From contig NZ_CP036426.1 in NCBI RefSeq assembly GCF_007752535.1, positions 7,254,001-7,318,000 on the forward strand: a stretch of 64,000 bases of DNA. Reading direction: 5' to 3'. The translations under genes and the position numbers were made by a program. Below the pieces are notes generated by a model. It was given only the letters and a program-made list of their open reading frames with translations. It was not told the origin of the DNA and searched no databases. Numbering within the stretch: position 1 is the stretch's first letter; each line of letters starts with the position of its first letter. This document shows, in pieces, positions 1 through 9,400 of this stretch. The stretch comes from Tautonia plasticadhaerens (GTDB taxonomy: Bacteria; Planctomycetota; Planctomycetia; Isosphaerales; Isosphaeraceae).

Positions 1-650
1 AGTCGGTCCTGCTCTCCGACCACCACGCCGATCGGATCGCCCCGAGCCTCCCCGGCGACGTGACCGCATTCGTGGTCGAACACGCCCGGATCAGCACCCT
101 CGTCGGTTACAACTTCCACCAGGGGGCGCTGGCGGCCGGGAGACGGCTCCCGCCGATCGACCCGGGATCACTGGTCGAGACCCGGCCCGGGATGGTGACG
201 CTGGTCGCCTGCCCGGTCGTCCAGAACCCGGAGAACCTGGGGACGATCGTCCGCACGGCCGACGTCTTCGGGGTCGACGCCGTGCTCGTCGGCCCGACCT
301 GCCCCGACCCGCTCTCCCGTCGAGTGCTCCGGGTGTCGATGGGCACGGTGCTCGGCCTGCCCGTGATCCCCTGCGACGACCTGGCGGCCCGGCTCGACCG
401 CCTGCGATCCGACCTCGGCCTCCGGCTGGTGGCGACCGTCACCGACCCGCACGCCACGCCGATCGACCGCTTCGAGCGGCCGGAGCGCCTGGCGATCGTC
501 ATGGGGTCTGAGGCCCACGGGCTCGCCCCCTCCTGGGTCGATCGCTGCGACCACCGGGTGACGATCCCGATGCGGCCGGGGGCCGAGTCGCTCAACGTCG
601 CCGTCGCGGCCGGGATCTTCCTCCACCGCCTGGCCGTCCCCCGGCGGTAG
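1..650 (+). CDS. TrmH/SpoU-family RNA 2'-O-methyltransferase (3' part, cut by left edge)
   Basis: The frame is open from base 3 with no start codon, so the gene begins outside the window; about 215 codons are visible. The first part (VGYNFHQGALA) matches the SpoU substrate-binding domain. It is followed by the three SPOUT-knot motifs: NPENLGTIVRTA, VMGSEAHGL and the C-terminal PMRPGAESLNVAVA. By family knowledge these enzymes transfer a methyl group from S-adenosylmethionine to a ribose 2'-OH of tRNA or rRNA; the target cannot be told from sequence. The stop lies 6 bases from the convergent end of the FAD monooxygenase gene, so the two transcripts must terminate into each other. The product is presumably cytoplasmic. 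Confidence 0.9.
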   Translation, partial: SVLLSDHHADRIAPSLPGDVTAFVVEHARISTLVGYNFHQGALAAGRRLPPIDPGSLVETRPGMVTLVACPVVQNPENLGTIVRTADVFGVDAVLVGPTCPDPLSRRVLRVSMGTVLGLPVIPCDDLAARLDRLRSDLGLRLVATVTDPHATPIDRFERPERLAIVMGSEAHGLAPSWVDRCDHRVTIPMRPGAESLNVAVAAGIFLHRLAVPRR

Positions 651-656
651 GGCCGA

Positions 657-2345
657 TCATCCCCCGACCTCGGCGCCGAGGCCGAGGCACCGGTCCAGGT
701 AACCCCGGAGCCTCCCCGCATCCGGGGGGCGGCACCGAAAGCCGAGGTGGCCGTCGGGTCGGACCAGCAGCAGGCCCGGCCCCGGGCAGCCGAGGAGTCG
801 GTGGATCCGGCCGTCGGGATCCTCGATCGAGGAAGATGGCGTGGGGACCGCATCGTCCGGCATCCCGCCGGGGCCGACGACCGGGACGACCCGGACGATC
901 TCCCCGAAGCGACCGGCCGCGAGGTCGAGCACGGCCCGGATCGACTCGCCGGCGGCGGCCGACGGCGGCTCGATCCCCGGCAGGAGGAACAGGGTGAACC
1001 AGGGTCCCCGGGCGTGGTCGAGCAGCCCCCCGGAGGCCCCCGAAGGGAGGTCGGGCAGCCGGTCGCCGGGCCGGGGGCCGTCCCCTCGGTCGAGGGGATG
1101 GGGGGGCCACTCCTCGATCGAGAGCGGGCCGCCTCGGTACGTCACCTCCAGGTCGGCCACGGAGCGGATCAGCCTCCGGTGCAGCGGGGGGATGCGGACC
1201 AGAGTCGCGACGGCCGAGTCCCGGGCCCATCGGGCCAGGGGGTTGCGGAGGGTGACCACCCGGGTCGCCCGGTCGGTCGCGGCGAGGACGGCCTCGGCCA
1301 CCGGGCGTCGTTCGGCGTCGTACGAGTCGAGCAGGGTGTCGGGCGCCTCCCCCCGGGCCACCAGGGCGAGCTTCCAGGAGAGGTTGAACGCATCCTGGAC
1401 CCCGGTGTTCAGGCCCTGGCCGCCGACCGGGCTGTGGATGTGCGCCGCGTCCCCGGCCACCAGGCAGCGGCCGATTCGGAGCCGGCCGACCGCCCGGCGG
1501 TGGATGCGGAAGGCGGAGGTCCAGGTCGCCGGGCCCATCGAGGTCGCCGGGACGGGAGAATACCTGCGGAGCAGGTCGTCGAACCGGCCGACGATCGCCG
1601 CCGGCTCGTCCGAATCGAGCCGAGCGGTGGTGTCAATCAGCCGCCAGGCCCGCTCCCGGGGCATCGGCAAGGCCGGGACGACCCCCTCGGGGGTGAGCAT
1701 CAGGTGGCCGTGGTCCCGGGGCAGGTCCCAGTCGATCTCGACGTCGGCCAGCAGGAATCGTTCGGGATTCGAGGTCCCCTCGAACCGCAGCCCGAGCGCC
1801 TCCCGCACCGTGCTCCGGGCGCCGTCGCAGCCGACGAGCCACCCGGCCCGAGCCTTCTCGATGCGGCCGTCATCGGCGGTCAACCCGGCGTCCACCCCCC
1901 CGCCATCCTGGCCCAGCCCCGAGAGCCTCGTCCCCCATTCCACCCGCCCCCCCAGCGCCTCGAGCCGGTCGATCAGGGCCCGCTCGGTGGCCCCCTGCGG
2001 GATCGAGAGGATGAACGGGTACCTCGTCTCCCCCTCCAGGGGACTCGCGTCGAGCCGGAACCGGGGCCGTCGGCCCCGCCAGGCCACCAGGCCCCGGATT
2101 TCCAGGCCGCCGGCCACCAGGGTGTCGGCGACCCCGAGGGCCTCGAAGATCTCCATCGTCCGGGCCTGGAGGCCGAGGGCCCGGGACTCCCCCTCCGGCG
2201 TCGGCCCGGCTCCCGAGTCGACGACCCGACACGAGACGCCCAGCCGGCGGAGCGAACACGCCAGCGCCAGGCCGACCGGCCCGGCGCCGACGATCAGCAC
2301 CGGCACGACCTCCACACCGCCCGACGCCTCATCCCGGTTCGGCAT
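657..2345 (-). CDS. FAD-dependent aromatic-ring monooxygenase (phenol hydroxylase / TfdB type)
   Basis: 562 residues. The N-terminal dinucleotide-binding motif GAGPVGLALA sits near residue 20. The DG motif (GCDGARSTVRE) is in the middle, and the second FAD motif (VAGDAAHIHSPVGGQG) lies near residue 300. The last 150 residues resemble the thioredoxin-like tail of phenol hydroxylase-type enzymes (LLVRPDGHLGFRC). These enzymes use NAD(P)H and O2 to hydroxylate aromatic or polyketide-like substrates; the substrate here is unknown. I chose the ATG at 2345 because GAGGTGGGA lies just before it; an ATG 15 codons upstream lacks this. It is the last gene of a four-gene minus-strand operon beginning with the aldehyde dehydrogenase. 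Confidence 0.88.
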   Translation of the reverse strand: MPNRDEASGGVEVVPVLIVGAGPVGLALACSLRRLGVSCRVVDSGAGPTPEGESRALGLQARTMEIFEALGVADTLVAGGLEIRGLVAWRGRRPRFRLDASPLEGETRYPFILSIPQGATERALIDRLEALGGRVEWGTRLSGLGQDGGGVDAGLTADDGRIEKARAGWLVGCDGARSTVREALGLRFEGTSNPERFLLADVEIDWDLPRDHGHLMLTPEGVVPALPMPRERAWRLIDTTARLDSDEPAAIVGRFDDLLRRYSPVPATSMGPATWTSAFRIHRRAVGRLRIGRCLVAGDAAHIHSPVGGQGLNTGVQDAFNLSWKLALVARGEAPDTLLDSYDAERRPVAEAVLAATDRATRVVTLRNPLARWARDSAVATLVRIPPLHRRLIRSVADLEVTYRGGPLSIEEWPPHPLDRGDGPRPGDRLPDLPSGASGGLLDHARGPWFTLFLLPGIEPPSAAAGESIRAVLDLAAGRFGEIVRVVPVVGPGGMPDDAVPTPSSSIEDPDGRIHRLLGCPGPGLLLVRPDGHLGFRCRPPDAGRLRGYLDRCLGLGAEVGG

Positions 2346-2386
2346 GTCCCACCTCGATCGGACCGAAGATCGGAGCACCGGAGGGA

Positions 2387-2968
2387 TCACTCGAAGAACC
2401 GGGAGACCGACTCGTCGAACCCGGGCAAGTAGGGATCTCCCCCGAGTCGCTGGCGGACGTTGTGCATCACCGGCTCCTCCCCGGGGCGGTGGACCCGGAT
2501 CGTGCGGAAGTCGGGGTCGACCTCCCAGACGACCACGCCGGCCTCGAGGTACAGCGCGATCTTCTCGACGAGGTCCTCGTGGGTGTCCGAAGGAGAGAGG
2601 ATCTCGACCGCCAGCGCCGGGGGGCCGTCGTAGTAGGGTCGGCCCGGATCGGTGGCCGCGATCAGCTCGGGGGGAGCATAGGCGACATCGATCCCGACGA
2701 AGGTTTCCGGCTCCTGGCGGATCCGGAAGCCCGCCTCCCCGCTGTGGACCCGTCCCCTCGGCTCGGGCTGGCGGTCGAGCCAGCCCTTGAGAAGGTAGGC
2801 GATATTCGCCTCGACCCCGCTGTGGGACCGGTTCCGTCGCGTCATGGGGGTTTCCCTCAGCTCTCCCCGGATCAGCTCGCGACGGACGCCGTCGTCGGGC
2901 ATCGCGATCAGGTCGTCGGCGGTGGGGGTCCGCGACTTCGTCGAGGCGGGGGCGGTCGTGGTGCTCAT
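2387..2968 (-). CDS. Uma2-family protein (PD-(D/E)xK nuclease fold)
   Basis: 193 residues. The Uma2/DUF820 core is recognisable: RRELIRGELRE near residue 30, VGIDVAYAPPE in the middle, then ALAVEILSPSD and a following lysine (LVEKIALYLEAGV), consistent with the acidic residues and lysine of a restriction-endonuclease-like fold. The family is very abundant in planctomycetes and cyanobacteria and its biological role is not established. The ATG overlaps the stop of the upstream membrane-protein gene in an ATGA, which suggests translational coupling. A second, divergent Uma2 gene lies at 54588. Confidence 0.88.
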   Translation of the reverse strand: MSTTTAPASTKSRTPTADDLIAMPDDGVRRELIRGELRETPMTRRNRSHSGVEANIAYLLKGWLDRQPEPRGRVHSGEAGFRIRQEPETFVGIDVAYAPPELIAATDPGRPYYDGPPALAVEILSPSDTHEDLVEKIALYLEAGVVVWEVDPDFRTIRVHRPGEEPVMHNVRQRLGGDPYLPGFDESVSRFFE

Positions 2969-3741
2969 GGCGTCGCCTGGTTCTCGTCGGGGGCCGTCGC
3001 TGAGGGCGAGGAGACGGATCGGGTGTCCTCTGGGGCGGGTTCCGGGGGGCCTTGAAGGCGTCCCCCTCGGGGGTGAGGCTGGTCGGGCCCTCCCGACACG
3101 ATCGCTCCCGATTCCGCCCATTCGACGACGGGGGACGGCGTCGGCGAGGGCGCGAGCCGGGGGTAGGCGACCAGGACCACGCTCGACAGCCAGGAGGCGA
3201 TCCAGGCCCAGCCGAGCAGCCGGCCCGCCCGGTCCCTCCAGGAAGGCGAAGGCCGCCACCTCCGGCAGAGGGCGAGCAACCCCCATCCGATCGCCACCGC
3301 CAGCCCCTCGGCGCCGATGCCGAAGAAGGCCCGACTCTCGACGTACCACCACGGTGTCTCGCCCGAGAGCAGGCCGAGGGCGACCGCCATGGCCGACTGG
3401 ACCAGGAGCACGGCCGAGACGATCAGGGCGGCGAGCACCCCCGGCCGGTGGAGCGACTCGGCCCGGGTCGGGCGGGGGGGGTGGACCAGCGAGCAGAGCA
3501 GGGCTAGTGTCGGCGGCACCAGCAGGACGATCGACACCCAACGAAAGGAGAATGCGGGGCGGAGCACCCGGGCATGGGGACCCGCCCGGGGCAGGAACCC
3601 GACGTATTCGCTGAACCTGGGGGGCGTGTCGGCCCAGGCCCGGAACCAGGCGACCGAGACGGCCGCCGCGCCGCTCGCCAGCATCAGTTCCAGCGCGACC
3701 GGCCCCCGACGGGGCCGGTCGCCGTCCGGGTCCCCCGGCAT
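2965..3741 (-). CDS. Predicted multi-pass membrane protein, function unknown
   Basis: 258 residues that I do not recognise as a named family. Hydrophobic stretches suggest about five membrane segments (for example LELMLASGAAAVSVAW, VSIVLLVPPTLALLCSL, LAALIVSAVLLVQSAMAVAL, GLAVAIGWGLLAL, WIASWLSSVVLVAY). A hydrophilic, proline- and serine-rich tail of about 50 residues follows. It sits between the aldehyde dehydrogenase (3-base gap) and the Uma2 gene (4-base overlap), so it is probably translated from one messenger with them. Nothing in the sequence reveals a substrate. Confidence 0.7.
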   Translation of the reverse strand: MPGDPDGDRPRRGPVALELMLASGAAAVSVAWFRAWADTPPRFSEYVGFLPRAGPHARVLRPAFSFRWVSIVLLVPPTLALLCSLVHPPRPTRAESLHRPGVLAALIVSAVLLVQSAMAVALGLLSGETPWWYVESRAFFGIGAEGLAVAIGWGLLALCRRWRPSPSWRDRAGRLLGWAWIASWLSSVVLVAYPRLAPSPTPSPVVEWAESGAIVSGGPDQPHPRGGRLQGPPEPAPEDTRSVSSPSATAPDENQATP

Positions 3742-3744
3742 GGC

Positions 3745-5217
3745 TCACCCCCTCAGGCCGAGGGAGACGTACTTCGTCTCCAGGTAGGCCTCAAGGCCCT
3801 CGATGCCCAGCTCCCGGCCCAGGCCCGACTGCTTCATCCCGCCGAAGGGGCACTGCGGGGTCGCCGGCACCGGGTCGTTGATGCCGATGATCCCGGCCTC
3901 CAGCCCCTCGGCCATCCTCGTGGCGACGGTCAGGTCGTTGGTGAAGACATACGCGGCCAGCCCGTACGGGGTGTCGTTGGCGGCCTTGATCACCTCGTCG
4001 ACCTGGGAGAAGCTCAACAGCGGCATGACCGGGGAGAACGGCTCCTCGGTCATCAGCCGCATCGACCCGTCCACGTCCCGCAGCACGGTCGGCTCGAAGA
4101 AGTACCCCTTCTCGAACCGGCTCGGCCGCCCGCCGCCGGTGAGGATCGAGGCCCCCCGGGTCCTGGCGTCCTCGATCAGCTCCATGGTCTTGTCCAGCCC
4201 CTGCTGGGCGAACATCGGCCCGACGGCCACCCCCTCCTCCCAGCCGGGGCCGAGCTTCAGGCGTTTCGTCTCCTCGACCGCCGCCTCGGTGAACTGCTCC
4301 GAGAGCGACTCGTGGACGAAGAACCGAGACGGCGAGACGCAGACCTGCCCGTTGTTGCGGAACTTGCCGATGACGGCGGCCTTGGCCACCTGCTCCACGT
4401 CGGCGTCCTCGAAGACGATGAGGGGGGCGTGGCCGCCCAGCTCCAGGCTCAGGCGCTTCACGCCGTCGGCCGACTTGCGGATCAGCTCCTTCCCGACCCG
4501 GGTCGATCCGGTGAAGCTGACCTTGCCCACCTCGGGGCGGGCGAAGAAGGCGTCGGCGATCCCCCGGGCGTCCCCCATCACCAGGTTCGCCACGCCGGGG
4601 GGGCAGCCGGCCTCCTCCAGGCACTCGAACATGGCGATCAGCACCAGGGGGGTCTGGTCGGCCGGCCGGCTGACCACCGTGCAGCCGACCGCCAGCGCCG
4701 GGGCGATCTTCCGGCTCGGCAGGGCCGCGGGGAAGTTCCAGGGCGTGATCGTGCCCACCACGCCGACCGGGTGCGAGATGGCGAAGTGTCGCTTGCCCGC
4801 CACCGCCGGGGGGATGACACGGCCGTAGGAGCGCTTGGCCTCCTCGGCGAACCACTCGAAGGTGGCGGCGGTGTGCAGGACCTCGCCCCGGGCCTCGGGG
4901 ACGGGCTTGCCCTGCTCCAGGGTGAGGGCCCGGCCGATCGCGTCGGCCCGCTCCCGGAGCAGGTCGGCGGTCCGCTTGAGGACCTCGGCCCGCTCGTAGG
5001 CCGTCTTCGCTCGCCAGGCGGGCAGGGCCTTCGCGGCGGCGTCGATGGCACGCTCGGCGTCGGCCCGGCCGCCGAAGGCGACCTCGGTGATGGTCGATTC
5101 GTCGGCCGGGTTGGTCACGGCCAGCCGGCCGCCGTCGGCGGCGTCGCACCACGTGCCGTCGATGTACATCTGGGTGCGGGTCGGGACGGTCAATTCGGGG
5201 GCGGCGGCCGTCGTCAT
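3745..5217 (-). CDS. NAD(P)-dependent aldehyde dehydrogenase, succinate-semialdehyde dehydrogenase type
   Basis: 490 residues, the usual length for this family. The general-base glutamate is in LELGG (E259) and the catalytic cysteine in NNGQVCVSPSR (C293). Also visible are TPWNFP (158-163) and FTGSTRVGKEL (about 235-245). Overall similarity is to the GabD branch, which oxidises succinate semialdehyde to succinate, but the true aldehyde may differ. Oddly, the lysine that normally precedes PA in the coenzyme-binding motif KPAEQTP is arginine here (SRPADQTP, R184). The ATG at 5217 is preceded by GAGGTGA. It is the first gene of the operon that continues with the membrane protein, Uma2 and FAD monooxygenase. 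Confidence 0.9.
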   Translation of the reverse strand: MTTAAAPELTVPTRTQMYIDGTWCDAADGGRLAVTNPADESTITEVAFGGRADAERAIDAAAKALPAWRAKTAYERAEVLKRTADLLRERADAIGRALTLEQGKPVPEARGEVLHTAATFEWFAEEAKRSYGRVIPPAVAGKRHFAISHPVGVVGTITPWNFPAALPSRKIAPALAVGCTVVSRPADQTPLVLIAMFECLEEAGCPPGVANLVMGDARGIADAFFARPEVGKVSFTGSTRVGKELIRKSADGVKRLSLELGGHAPLIVFEDADVEQVAKAAVIGKFRNNGQVCVSPSRFFVHESLSEQFTEAAVEETKRLKLGPGWEEGVAVGPMFAQQGLDKTMELIEDARTRGASILTGGGRPSRFEKGYFFEPTVLRDVDGSMRLMTEEPFSPVMPLLSFSQVDEVIKAANDTPYGLAAYVFTNDLTVATRMAEGLEAGIIGINDPVPATPQCPFGGMKQSGLGRELGIEGLEAYLETKYVSLGLRG

Positions 5218-5617
5218 CGTGTCACCTCGGTGGGGCGTCGGCGGGAGCCGTCGGTGGCGTTCCGGCGGGGTCGAGGGCGGGTCCTCCGGCCTGCCCGGCC
5301 CGGGGCAGAGCGGGAGGAGATCCGGGCGGTCGCGACCCGCTCCCACCTTACCCGGGCCGATCGGCCCGTTGCAATCGACCCGGGCTCCCGGTCCCCGGAG
5401 GGGCCCCGTCCCGTCCCGCATCCTCGCGTGCGTATGGGCGGGCGCGAAACTGGCCTTGACGGGGACGGGACGCCGCGCCTCGAAATCCCCACAATCTGGC
5501 CGATCGCTTCAAGCCCGACGCCCCGACCTCCGATATTCCCGTTGTGCTGGGAGGAGAATCTGGCATCATGCTCCGCCGGCCTCGGGACGGGTCCGGAGCC
5601 AGACGGGTGGGATCGAC
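5218..5617. other. Divergent intergenic region between aldehyde dehydrogenase and PEP-CTERM genes
   Basis: 400 bases without a supported gene. It must hold promoters for both flanking genes. The only structure I can point to is a perfect 16-base palindrome, CGGGCCGATCGGCCCG, at 5353-5368. On the minus strand it lies just after a TTGCAA that could serve as a weak -35 element, so it could be an operator for the aldehyde dehydrogenase operon. GATC-centred palindromes are frequent in DNA this rich in GC, so this is only a suggestion. Confidence 0.3.
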
Positions 5618-6316
5618 ATGGAAACGTTTCGCAAGCTGATCGGGCGGCCGTACCGGCCGCCCCGCCTCGACCGCAGGGCGCTGGCCGCGCTGCTGGTCGT
5701 GGCACTGGCCCCGGCGATCGCGGAGGCCGGCCCGCTTCGGGTCCGGGCCCGGGCCATCGCCGAGCGGGTCGCCGCCCAGCGGGCCCTGCTCGGGGCCGAC
5801 GCCGGGACGACCCTGGCCCGGCAGGCCGCCGCCCAGGACGGGGCCGTCCGGCTCCGCCAGGCCTCGATCCTCGACTCCGAGGCGTTCCGACGCCAGGAGG
5901 CCTTCTATGCCCAGGCCCTCCAGGCCGGGATGACCCGGGTGCCGAGGCCCCAGTTCCTCGACCTCCTGCTCGTGCCGGACGCCTCGGGGCTGCTCCCCGA
6001 GTCGGCGACGATCGACTACCTGCGGTTCCGGCGCGGGCTCAACCAGGCCCGGTTCGACCGGGTCCACCCGTTCATCGGGCCGATCCTGGAGCGCGACCGG
6101 ATCGTCCGCACCCAGGTGCCGATCCCGCTGCCCCCCGTCGTGCCGGAAATCCCGACCATCCCGCCGGTGACCCCGCAGATCCCCGAGGGGCCGATCCTGG
6201 GGGGCGGCAAGCCGAGTCCCCAGGTCCCCGTCCCCGAGCCGAGCACCCTGGCCGTCTGGGTCGCCCTGGGCCTGGGGGGCGCCTTCGCCTTGCAACGCCG
6301 ACGGGCCTCCGCCTGA
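5618..6316 (+). CDS. PEP-CTERM-anchored secreted protein
   Basis: 232 residues. After a basic start comes a hydrophobic signal segment (ALAALLVVALAPAIAEAG). The C-terminus carries a textbook PEP-CTERM sorting signal: VPEPSTL, a hydrophobic helix (AVWVALGLGGAFAL) and a basic end (QRRRASA). Such proteins are known to be processed by an exosortase and delivered to the cell surface or extracellular matrix; no exosortase is encoded in this window. The middle is rich in alanine, arginine and proline, with a run of isoleucine-proline repeats before the anchor, and matches no domain I know. The ATG at 5618 is chosen because the signal peptide starts there and GGTGGGA precedes it. Confidence 0.82.
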   Translation: METFRKLIGRPYRPPRLDRRALAALLVVALAPAIAEAGPLRVRARAIAERVAAQRALLGADAGTTLARQAAAQDGAVRLRQASILDSEAFRRQEAFYAQALQAGMTRVPRPQFLDLLLVPDASGLLPESATIDYLRFRRGLNQARFDRVHPFIGPILERDRIVRTQVPIPLPPVVPEIPTIPPVTPQIPEGPILGGGKPSPQVPVPEPSTLAVWVALGLGGAFALQRRRASA

Positions 6317-6490
6317 TCGATCCGGCCGCCGGGACGAAGCCGTCCCGGGCCGCGGGCCATCCCGAGCCGACCGGCCCCTTTCCAAGGGCCGGCCCATCCC
6401 CTACCCTCGACCATCGGACCCGGGCCGGGCGCCTCGCCCTCCCCGGGCGGTGTCGAGGGGCTTCGGCGTTGTTGCGGGGATGGACCAGCG

Positions 6491-9400
6491 ATGGGCAGTC
6501 GACTCGGGCGGATCGGGGGCGTCGCCGGCCTCGGGGTGGTGCTCTCGGCCTCGATCGGCGTGGCCTGGGCGACCCAGGAGGAGGCACCGCCGCCGGGTGG
6601 CGTGTCCCGGCTGGTGCCGATCCCCGACACCTGGAAGGAGCCCCCCCGGGTCCGGCCGGCCGAGGGGTCCGGCTCCGGGCGGGACGGCTTCGCCTGGTAC
6701 CGCTCCGCCGTGGTCGTGCCGGGGGACTGGGAGGGCCGGGCCCTCGAACTGTTCGTCGAGCCCGTCGACGACGCCCGGGCGGCGTTCGTCAACGGGGTCC
6801 AGGTCGGCTCGGCGGGGACGTTCCCACCCCAGTACCGCAGCGGCCTGGGGGAGCCCGGCCGGCACCCCGTCCCCGAGGGCCTGATCCGCCCCGGCGAGCC
6901 GAACGTGGTCGCCGTCCGCGTCTACTACAACGACGGCCGGAGCAACTTCGCCGTCGCCGCCCCCGCACTGTATGACCCGGAGGGGGGCGAGGCGATCAAG
7001 CTGGAGGGCCCCTGGGAGTACCTCCCCGGCGACGACCCAGGCTGGGCCGAGGGCCCCGTCTCCCCCCCCGAGGCGACCTTCGGCCGGGTCGATCGCTTCG
7101 ACGACCTCGACGCCTACCTCCGCCTCCGACGGGGGGACACCGCGCCCCTGTCCCCCGAGGCCGCCCTCGACGCCTTCGCCGTGGCCGACGGCCTGGCGGT
7201 CGACCTCGCCCTGGCCGACCCGGCCATCTCCCAGCCGCTCCAGGTCTCGTTCGACGAGCGCGGGCGGATGTGGGTCGTCGAGTACCGCCAGTACCCCGAG
7301 CCCGCCGGCCTGACGATGGTCAGCCGGGACAAGTTCCTCCGGACCGTCTACGACCGGACCCCCGAGCCCCCGCCGCACGGCACGCCGGGCATCGACCGCG
7401 TCTCGATCCACGAGGACCGGGACGGCGACGGCTCCTTCGAATTCCACACGACTTTCCTCGACGACCTGAACCTCGCCACCTCGATCGCCCGGGGACGGGG
7501 GGGCGTCTGGATCCTCAATCCGCCCTACCTCCTCTTCTATCCCGACCGGGACGGCGACGACGTGCCCGACGGCGAGCCCGAGGTCCACCTCGAAGGCTTC
7601 GGCCTGGAGGACAGCCACTCCCTGGCCAACAGCCTGACCTGGGGGCCCGACGGCTGGCTCTACGCCGCCCAGGGGAGCACCGTCACCGGCCGGATCCGCC
7701 GACCCGGAGAGCCCGACGAGGCGATCGTGCACTCGATGGGCCAGCTCATCTGGCGCTACCACCCCGAATCCCGACGCTACGAGATCTTCGCCGAGGGGGG
7801 CGGAAACACCTTCGGCGTCGAGGTCGACGCCCTCGGCCGGGTCTACTCGGGCCACAACGGCGGGGACACCCGGGGCTTTCACTACGTCCAGGGCGGCTAC
7901 TACCAGAAGGGGTTCACCAAGCACGGCGCCCTCTCCAACCCCTACGCCTTCGGCTACTTCCCGCCGATGGGGCACCATACCGTCCCCCGCTTCTCCCACA
8001 CCTTCGTGATGGAGGAGGGGGGGGCCTTCCCCGAGCAATTCCGGGGCAAGCTGTTCGGCGTCGAGCCGCTCCAGGGTCAGGTGGTCCTCAGCGAGGTCAT
8101 GCCCGAGGGCTCCACCTTCGAGACCGCCGACCTCGACCGCCCGCTCGCCACCGAGGACCCCTGGTTCCGCCCCGTCGCCATCGCGCTCGGTCCCGATGGC
8201 GCGCTCTACGTCGCCGACTTCTACGAACAGCGGATCGACCACAGCAGCCACTACGCCGGTCGGGTCGACAAGGCCAACGGCCGGATCTACCGCCTCCGGG
8301 CCGCCGACGCCGAGCCCGGCCGGTATCCCGGAGGGGTCGGGCCGCAACCGCCCTTCGACCTCTCGGCGATGACCGGCAGTGAGTTGATCGCCCTGCTCGA
8401 CCACCCCAATCGTTGGACCCGCCACACGAGCCTCCGCGTCCTCGGCGACCGCAAGGACGCCTCGCTCATCCCCGGGCTCCGGGACTCACTCCTGACCCTG
8501 GAGGCCAGCGACCACGCCCTGGATCGCCTCTGGGCCCTGAACCTCTGCGGCGGGCTCGACGAGCAGACCGCCCTGGCGCTGCTCGACCACCCCGACCCGC
8601 ACGTCCGGCTCTGGGCCGTCCGCCTCACGTGCGACGACTCCGAGGCCGGCGACGCCCTCGCCGACGCCCTGGCCGACCTCGCCGCCCGGGAGCCCTACGT
8701 GGCCGTCCGGAGCCAGCTCGCCTGCTCCGCCCGACGGCTGCCGGCCGACCAGGCGTTGCCGATCGTCCGAGGCCTGCTCTCCCGGGACGAGGACGCGGCC
8801 GACCCCCACCTCCCCCTGCTCCTCTGGTGGGCGATCGAGGACAAGGTCGGCGAGGATCCCGATCGGGTGCTCGGCCTGTTCGACGAGGCCGGGCCCTGGG
8901 ACGAGCCGATCGTCTCGCAGGCGATCCTCGGCCGCCTCATGCAGCGCTTCGCGCGGGCCGGGACCCGGGCCGACCTGCTCTCCTGCGCGACCCTGCTGGA
9001 GCGGGCCCCGTCGCCGGAGGACGCGGAGACGCTGATGTCGGGCTTCGAGGCCGCCTTCGAGGGCCGGCCCCTCTCCGCCCTGCCCGACCGGCTGGTGCAG
9101 GCCATCGCCGGCTCCGGGGGCGGCTCGCTCCCGCTCCGGGTCCGCCAGGGCGGCGACGAGGCGGTGGCCGAGGCGCTGGCGATCATCGCCGACCCCTCGG
9201 CCGACGCCGACGACCGCCTGGAGCTGATCCGCACGATCGGCGAGATCCGGGACGAGCGGGGCGTCCCCGCGCTGATCTCGGTCGCCTCGTCCGACGGCCC
9301 CGAGTCGATCCGGGCCGCCGCCCTGGCCGCCCTCCGCCCCTTCGACGACCCGAGGATCGCCCGGGTCGCCCTCGACCTGCACGACGAACTCCCTCCCGAG

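Noticed and set aside
3574-6975. Very long open frame on the plus strand (over 1100 codons)
   Set aside because: It is the GC-rich shadow of the aldehyde dehydrogenase and later genes. Its translation has no domains and is composed mainly of R, G, P and A.
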